Shown here piece after piece: positions 5,483 to 9,351 of a stretch of DNA of 9,351 bases. Made by a program: the position numbers and the translations under genes. The DNA comes from VFMC01 sp031404435 (lineage in GTDB: Bacteria; Actinomycetota; Acidimicrobiia; Acidimicrobiales; Ilumatobacteraceae), in NCBI GenBank assembly GCA_031404435.1, contig JANNHO010000169.1:1-9351 (forward strand). Direction: 5' to 3'. Below the pieces are notes generated by a model. That model was given only the letters and a program-made list of their open reading frames with translations, did no database searches and was not told where the DNA came from. How positions within the stretch are numbered: the first letter of the stretch is position 1; each line of letters opens with the position of its first letter.

Positions 5483-6145
5483 TCACCAGAACGACGGTTG
5501 GTCGGAGCGAAGCAGGCGGCTCATGTCGGCAACGGCCCGGGCTGTACCGCGGACCGTTCCGGTCACCTTCGATCGTCCAGCACGTTGGTGGTACGCAACG
5601 GGGATGCCCTCGATCTTCCAGCCGGCCTGGGACGCTCGCAGCACCATCTCGAGCGGCCAGCCCGAACGGCGATCGCGCAACCCCAGTGCGAGCAGGTCGA
5701 CGCGGCGGGCGGCGCGCATCGGACCCAGGTCGCCGAGCGGAATCTTCACGCGCCGGCGCACTTCGGCCGCCAGCAGGCGATTGGCGAGGCGGGCATGTGT
5801 GGGCCAGGCACCGCGTCGAGCCACACGTTCGCCGATCACCAGGTCGGCGTCGCCACGTTCGAGCAGGCCGACCAGCATTGGCAACGCAACGGGATCGAGC
5901 GAAGCATCGCAATCCATGAAGCACACGATGTCGTCCGTTGCCGCCTGAAGCCCGGCCCAGCACGCAGAACCGAAGCCACGCACCGACTCGCGGACCACGG
6001 TGGCGCCTGCCCGTTCAGCGAGTTCAGCGGTGGCATCGGTCGAGCCGTTGTCAACGACGATGGCTCGGTAGCCGGCAGGCATCCGCTCGAGCACCCAGCC
6101 GATCGCTGCGGCCTCGTCCAACGCGGGCAGGATCACATCGGGCAT
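5483..6145 (-). CDS. Family 2 glycosyltransferase (polyprenyl-phosphate sugar synthase-like)
   Basis: A 220-residue soluble GT-A glycosyltransferase. N-terminal VILPALDEAAAIG (4-16) and VVDNGSTDAT (30-39) bind the nucleotide; D78-C-D80 in FMDCDASLDP is the metal-binding DxD; SGWPLEMVLRA at 161-171 and HQRAGRSKVTGTVRGT at 186-201 are the acceptor-side motifs typical of the DPM1/undecaprenyl-phosphate sugar synthase-like actinobacterial group. It has no C-terminal membrane helices. It would transfer a sugar from a nucleotide donor to a lipid phosphate or small acceptor; the true acceptor is unknown. ATG 6145 has an AGAGG Shine-Dalgarno (6155-6151) five bases upstream. It is the first gene of the operon with the CofC-like transferase and is divergent from the epimerase, with 56 bp shared. 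Confidence 0.9.
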   Translation of the reverse strand: MPDVILPALDEAAAIGWVLERMPAGYRAIVVDNGSTDATAELAERAGATVVRESVRGFGSACWAGLQAATDDIVCFMDCDASLDPVALPMLVGLLERGDADLVIGERVARRGAWPTHARLANRLLAAEVRRRVKIPLGDLGPMRAARRVDLLALGLRDRRSGWPLEMVLRASQAGWKIEGIPVAYHQRAGRSKVTGTVRGTARAVADMSRLLRSDQPSFW

Positions 6146-6201
6146 GACAACCTCTGCGGCGAGCGTGGCGAACGTGGCGAACGTGGCGACGGGAGCCGGC
6201 C
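6146..6201. promoter_or_regulatory. Divergent promoter region, GT2 / epimerase
   Basis: These 56 bp hold the ribosome-binding sites of both genes (AGAGG on the - strand, 6155-6151; GGGAG on the + strand, 6191-6195) and, between them, a run of 9-bp tandem repeats. Both promoters must sit here or inside the flanking genes, so the pair is probably co-regulated. No clear -10/-35 boxes. Confidence 0.45.
6163..6189. repeat. Three tandem 9-bp repeats
   Basis: The unit ACGTGGCGA occurs at 6172-6180 and 6181-6189 exactly, and at 6163-6171 with one change (GCGTGGCGA). The 9-bp period is close to one helical turn, which would put each copy on nearly the same DNA face. This suits either an operator array for a regulator of both divergent genes or simple replication slippage in a GC-rich leader. 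Confidence 0.75.
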
Positions 6202-7266
6202 ATGAAGGTCTTGGTCACCGGTGGTGCCGGATTCATCGGCGCACACATCGTCGACGAGTTGCTCGCTCTCGACCACGAGGTGGTCGTGCTCGACGATCTC
6301 GACCCTGCCGCACACGATGGCATCCCCGAAGGGCTCGACGAGCGGGCCCGGTACGTGTGGGGTGATGTTCGTGACCCATCCGCTGTGTCCGAAGCGTTGA
6401 CCGGAGTCGATGCAATCTGTCATCAGGCATCGAAGGTAGGCCTCGGCGTCGACTTCTCCGATGTCGGCGACTACGTCTCGCGAAACGACCTCGGCACGGC
6501 GCACCTGCTGCTCGCGCTTCATGACGTTGCGTTCACCGGTCGGATCGTGTTGGCATCGAGCATGGTTGTGTACGGCGAGGGTCGTTACGAATGTGTCGAC
6601 CACGGCCTCGTGCGACCTGGGCCGCGCCGGGTGGAGGACCTCGAAGCCGGTCGGTTCGATCCGGGGTGCCCGCTGTGCGGCGCAGCGCTCGAGCCCAGGC
6701 CGATTCCCGAGGACCACGGGCTCGATCCTCGAGACGTCTACGCGGCAACCAAGTTGGCTCAAGAGCACCTGTGCATGGCGTTCGCCCGCGAGCACCCCGA
6801 ATCGATCGTCACCGCGCTTCGGTACCACAACGTTTATGGGCCGCGGATGCCGAGCAACACTCCGTACGCGGGTGTCGCCAGCCTGTTCCGCAGCGCCTAC
6901 GAACGAGGGGACCGCCCCCGGGTGTTCGAAGACGGTGGGCAACAACGCGACTTCGTCCACGTGCGCGACGTCGCCCGTGCCAACGTGGTCGCACTGACCC
7001 GCGCCGACGGTGTGGCCGGCGCCTTCAACGTCTGCAGTGGTGTCCCGCACACCGTGCTGGACATGGCCACTGCGTTGCGGCCGGTCGGCGCGCCCGAGCC
7101 CGAGATCGTGTCGACGTATCGGTTGGGCGACATTCGCCACGTGTTCGCGAGCCCCGACAAGGCCGCCGAACTGCTCGGCTTCAGGGCCGTGGTCGGATTC
7201 GACGATGGCATGCGCGAGTTCGTAGGTGATCCGCTGCGCCGGTCGATCGCGGCTCGTCCTGATTGA
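6202..7266 (+). CDS. NAD-dependent nucleotide-sugar epimerase/dehydratase (extended SDR)
   Basis: A 354-residue extended short-chain dehydrogenase. VTGGAGFIG at 5-13 is the NAD-binding loop, with D31-D32 ending strand 2 as expected for NAD(H) preference; LASSMVVYG at 117-125 gives the catalytic Ser; Y180-x3-K184 in YAATKLAQEH is the catalytic pair; RYHNVYGPRMPS and FEDGGQQRDFVHVRDVARA are the usual sugar-nucleotide strands. Between Ser and Tyr sits a longer insertion with C156-P-L-C159-G, a zinc-ribbon-like CPxCG element that I associate with dTDP-L-rhamnose 4-epimerase-like members. It would interconvert a nucleotide sugar to feed the adjacent glycosyltransferases. ATG 6202 is fixed by GGGAG six bases upstream. 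It ends two bases before the end of the convergent membrane protein gene. Class sure; exact sugar unknown. Confidence 0.9.
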   Translation: MKVLVTGGAGFIGAHIVDELLALDHEVVVLDDLDPAAHDGIPEGLDERARYVWGDVRDPSAVSEALTGVDAICHQASKVGLGVDFSDVGDYVSRNDLGTAHLLLALHDVAFTGRIVLASSMVVYGEGRYECVDHGLVRPGPRRVEDLEAGRFDPGCPLCGAALEPRPIPEDHGLDPRDVYAATKLAQEHLCMAFAREHPESIVTALRYHNVYGPRMPSNTPYAGVASLFRSAYERGDRPRVFEDGGQQRDFVHVRDVARANVVALTRADGVAGAFNVCSGVPHTVLDMATALRPVGAPEPEIVSTYRLGDIRHVFASPDKAAELLGFRAVVGFDDGMREFVGDPLRRSIAARPD

Positions 7267-7268
7267 GC

Positions 7269-8609
7269 TCACCACTTCGAGACCAACGCAGCCTGCAGCA
7301 CGAGCGCGCCGATCGCTTGGACGCTGACTGCTGCGGTGGCGCGTCGGCGTTCGGTGCGCGCCATCAGCGTTCCTCCGGCGATAGCCAGCCACGGGAAGAA
7401 CAGCAACCAGATCCGCTCGACTTCGGCACGTGAGTACTGCGACAAATGGGATGCAAGGAGCGCGAGTGCACCGCCAACGACAAGCGCGGCGATCGGTGGT
7501 GGGTTGCGGCGCTGGCGGACGATGCGGACGAGTCCACCAAACGAACTCGGTCCGATCGCGATCAACGTCGCCGATAGGTTCGCGATCGCGAAGTAGGCAA
7601 ACGGTCGGAACTGCGCTGTGCCAGCCCAGTACTGGCGCCGTGTTTCGGTTGCGCCCTCGAACCACCAGAACCCGGCGACGGCGAACGCGGCAGTGACCGC
7701 GGCTGCGCCCAGCACGGCTGCCACGATGGTCGGAAGTGCGCCAGGTCGCGAACGCGACGCTGCAAGGATCGCCGGTACCAGTGGCACGAGCAGAAACATT
7801 GTGCCGCCGTAGGTGAGGAACAACAGCGACCCCAACAGCAATCCGCTCGTGGCCCCCCAGCACGCACTGCGCCATCTGGTCGAGTGCAACCCGAACGCGC
7901 AGGTCGCTACGCCACAGGCGCCAACCGCAGTGTAGAACGCGTCGGCCGAGGTGGTCATCCACAACGCGTACGGAGCCACGATCAGCAGCGGTGCGCACCG
8001 CCGCACCCACTCGACCCCGGCGACTCGCCACACCGTCACCAGAACAGCGGCCGGGAGGAGCATCGTGGCGAGGATCGAAATCGCCACCGTTGGCCACGCT
8101 CCGCCCAGACCGACCGAGTCGAGTGATTGAAGCAGAACCACAAATCCCGGCGGGTGACCACGAACGTGTACCGAATAGCTGTCGATGTCGCCGACGAACC
8201 CGCGCACGAACTCACCTGTCGGCGGGGCGACTGCCAGGTTGGCGAGGTACTCTGTCCGATCGGTTGCGCCGTGGAGCAAACCGTCAGTGCCGTCGGTCAA
8301 CGCGAGCAACACCGCGAACGCGGCGGCGCTGATCGACGCGACGGCGACGAGGACTCGGGTCGAGATCCTCCACCACCACCCGGTCGCCGTCGCAGTGATG
8401 ACGCCAAGGGCGATGACGCCTGCGCCGACGAGACCCCAACCAAATCGCCAATCCCAACCGTCGGTCGGGTTTCGTCCAACCAGAGGCGCAGCACCGAGGA
8501 AGACCTCCGGCGACTCGTCTTGGAGCCGGATTCCACACATCACGCTGACAGCGATCAGTGCGATCGCCCACGTCCACGGCGAGATGATGACCGAGCGAAC
8601 TCGGATCAT
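7269..8609 (-). CDS. Polytopic membrane protein, GT-C-glycosyltransferase-like
   Basis: A 446-residue protein with roughly ten hydrophobic segments, for example WTWAIALIAVSVMCGI (12-27), GLVGAGVIALGVITATA (59-75), VLVAVASISAAAFAVLLAL (87-105), WPTVAISILATMLLPAAVL (172-190), GLLLGSLLFLTYGGTMFLLV (256-275) and IAALVVGGALALLA (373-386). A large non-membrane loop at ~106-160 contains VHVRGHPPG (147-155), and ASHLSQYSRAEVERIWLLFF (386-405) precedes a hydrophobic end. A long first periplasmic loop, an HPP motif and a late ER-x-WL segment are reminiscent of GT-C enzymes that use lipid-phosphate sugars, which would suit the nearby GT2. I cannot name the family with certainty, and no catalytic acid is proven. 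ATG 8609 overlaps the TGA of the upstream DoxX-like gene (ATGA), which fixes the start; the longer in-frame extension to 8906 lies wholly within that gene. Confidence 0.7.
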   Translation of the reverse strand: MIRVRSVIISPWTWAIALIAVSVMCGIRLQDESPEVFLGAAPLVGRNPTDGWDWRFGWGLVGAGVIALGVITATATGWWWRISTRVLVAVASISAAAFAVLLALTDGTDGLLHGATDRTEYLANLAVAPPTGEFVRGFVGDIDSYSVHVRGHPPGFVVLLQSLDSVGLGGAWPTVAISILATMLLPAAVLVTVWRVAGVEWVRRCAPLLIVAPYALWMTTSADAFYTAVGACGVATCAFGLHSTRWRSACWGATSGLLLGSLLFLTYGGTMFLLVPLVPAILAASRSRPGALPTIVAAVLGAAAVTAAFAVAGFWWFEGATETRRQYWAGTAQFRPFAYFAIANLSATLIAIGPSSFGGLVRIVRQRRNPPPIAALVVGGALALLASHLSQYSRAEVERIWLLFFPWLAIAGGTLMARTERRRATAAVSVQAIGALVLQAALVSKW

Positions 8610-9351
8610 TCTTGGTCGACGAGCTTCGAGCGATTCGACACTGCGTGACGGTCGAGAAGTGCAACCGCGAGTGCCAGAGCACTCCACAGCGCAGCATTCG
8701 ATGCCGTCGCAACGACCTGGATCGTGCCGTCGTCGCGGAGGTAATCGAACGTCTGCATCGCCATGATCACTACAGCCAGGACACCGAACCCAGCGGCACC
8801 GACGCGGGGTGCCCACCGCTGACGCTGCCCGATCACGACGAGCACACCGAAGGCGATCGTCAGCATCGCCCACGTCGGGTTGAACCACACGAACTTCAGC
8901 TCCCAACGGCGGACGAGCGTGCCGGCATCGTCGACGAAGCCGGCATCGCTGCCCAACAGCGCGACCTGATCACCGGCGAACGACACCGACCGGGCGACGA
9001 ACAACCCGAGGGCTCCGATTGCCACGGCCGTCACCCCGAAGATGGTCGTTGCTCGTCGCCCAGCGGCCGGATCGCGACGCAGCACACCATCGACGCCGAG
9101 GTGTCCGCCGGCATCGGATGCGTACACCAGCAGGTGAGCTGCGATCATCAACAGGTAGGACCAGGACCACTCGTCGGCGCGGTCGTAGTACAGCACCGAC
9201 AACATGATCGGGACTGTCATCACCGCACCGGCAAGCGCAACGAGCTTGGTGCGGTAGCCGATCAACAACAGTGCTGCGAGCGCAGTTTCCACGACCAGCG
9301 TGACCCAACCGAAGAACTGAAAGTTCGGCAGGATGATCTGTTCGGTCACCC
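8606..9351 (-). CDS. DoxX-like membrane protein, 5' end beyond the window
   Basis: At least 247 residues are visible, all in frame to the right edge. The opening segment, FFGWVTLVVETALAALLLIG then YRTKLVALAGAVM, is the second to third helix pattern of DoxX/DoxD-type proteins, so the first helix and true start probably lie outside; the GTG at 9349 is unlikely to be the start. Further hydrophobic segments (IPIML-type, WSWSYLLMIAAHLLVYA, TTIFGVTAVAIGALGLFVA, MLTIAFGVLVVIG, AAGFGVLAVVIMAMQTF, AALWSALALAVALL) make about seven in total, more than the four of a plain DoxX. Polar loop residues GSDAGFVDDAGTLVRRWELK lie between. Function is unknown; DoxX relatives have been linked to quinone or thiol redox at the membrane. 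Its stop overlaps the start of the GT-C-like gene, forming an operon. Confidence 0.7.
   Translation of the reverse strand, partial: VTEQIILPNFQFFGWVTLVVETALAALLLIGYRTKLVALAGAVMTVPIMLSVLYYDRADEWSWSYLLMIAAHLLVYASDAGGHLGVDGVLRRDPAAGRRATTIFGVTAVAIGALGLFVARSVSFAGDQVALLGSDAGFVDDAGTLVRRWELKFVWFNPTWAMLTIAFGVLVVIGQRQRWAPRVGAAGFGVLAVVIMAMQTFDYLRDDGTIQVVATASNAALWSALALAVALLDRHAVSNRSKLVDQE

Noticed and set aside
4955..6205. A 416-codon open frame on the + strand
   Set aside because: It lies opposite the GT2 and CofC-like transferase genes, which have clear motifs and ribosome-binding sites; its protein is rich in His/Gln/Arg with no recognisable domain, as expected for an antisense frame in high-GC DNA.
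6133..8097. A 654-codon open frame on the - strand
   Set aside because: It covers the antisense of the epimerase and an alternate frame of the membrane protein gene; composition is Arg/His-rich without any motif.
8610..8906. N-terminal extension of the GT-C-like protein to 8906
   Set aside because: It overlaps the DoxX-like gene out of frame and adds Cys/Arg-rich non-membrane sequence; the ATGA-overlapping ATG at 8609 begins directly before the first hydrophobic segment.
1..9351. tRNA, rRNA, CRISPR array, toxin-antitoxin or phage genes
   Set aside because: No cloverleaf-like segments, spaced direct repeats or characteristic proteins were found; the only tandem repeat is the three-copy 9-mer at 6163-6189.

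Overview
The window is high-GC DNA with dense, tightly packed genes, frequent NNG/NNC codons and short or overlapping gene boundaries. Protein style (GDPD lipoprotein, DUF2064/CofC-like transferase, P450 N-terminus, IS1380-type transposase) points to an actinobacterium, and my impression is an Acidimicrobiia/Ilumatobacter-like lineage; that taxonomic refinement is inference and could be settled only by a database search.

Left edge (1-876): an insertion-sequence graveyard. The last 21 codons of an IS3-type OrfB transposase run in from outside the window on the + strand (to 68). A decayed IS1380-type transposase C-terminal half lies on the - strand (750-269), carrying several frameshifts. Immediately upstream of it, in the same direction, is the first ~42 codons of what looks like a cytochrome P450 gene (876-751), cut off at the transposase remnant. 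A small stem-loop (112-130) sits between the two IS pieces.

Middle (1011-4764): a - strand glycerophosphodiester phosphodiesterase lipoprotein; a divergent + strand gene whose C-terminal half is a rhodanese domain and whose N-terminal half looks like a methyltransferase fragment without its SAM-binding loop; a convergent - strand class I methyltransferase with a shortened N-terminus; and, divergent from that, a translationally coupled pair encoding an AhpD/carboxymuconolactone-decarboxylase-like protein and a radical SAM enzyme (ATGA overlap).

Right part (4805-9351): a two-gene - strand operon (family 2 glycosyltransferase, then a DUF2064/CofC-like transferase), a divergent + strand NAD-dependent sugar epimerase/dehydratase, and a - strand pair (DoxX-like membrane protein running off the window, overlapping by ATGA a ~446-residue polytopic GT-C-like membrane protein). 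The GT2/epimerase divergent promoter holds three tandem 9-bp repeats.

Taken together, the right part reads as a glycosyl-transfer module: the epimerase would supply a nucleotide sugar, the GT2 would load a sugar onto a carrier or substrate at the membrane, the CofC-like enzyme would act as a nucleotidyl-/glycosyl-transferase, and the polytopic protein could use a lipid-linked sugar outside. The AhpD-like/radical SAM pair beside two glycosyltransferases recalls the composition of arsenosugar-type (rSAM/selenodomain-associated) loci, but the radical SAM protein lacks an obvious Cys-rich tail and no ArsM is seen, so a different, undescribed product is as likely. No RNA genes, CRISPR arrays or complete mobile elements were seen.
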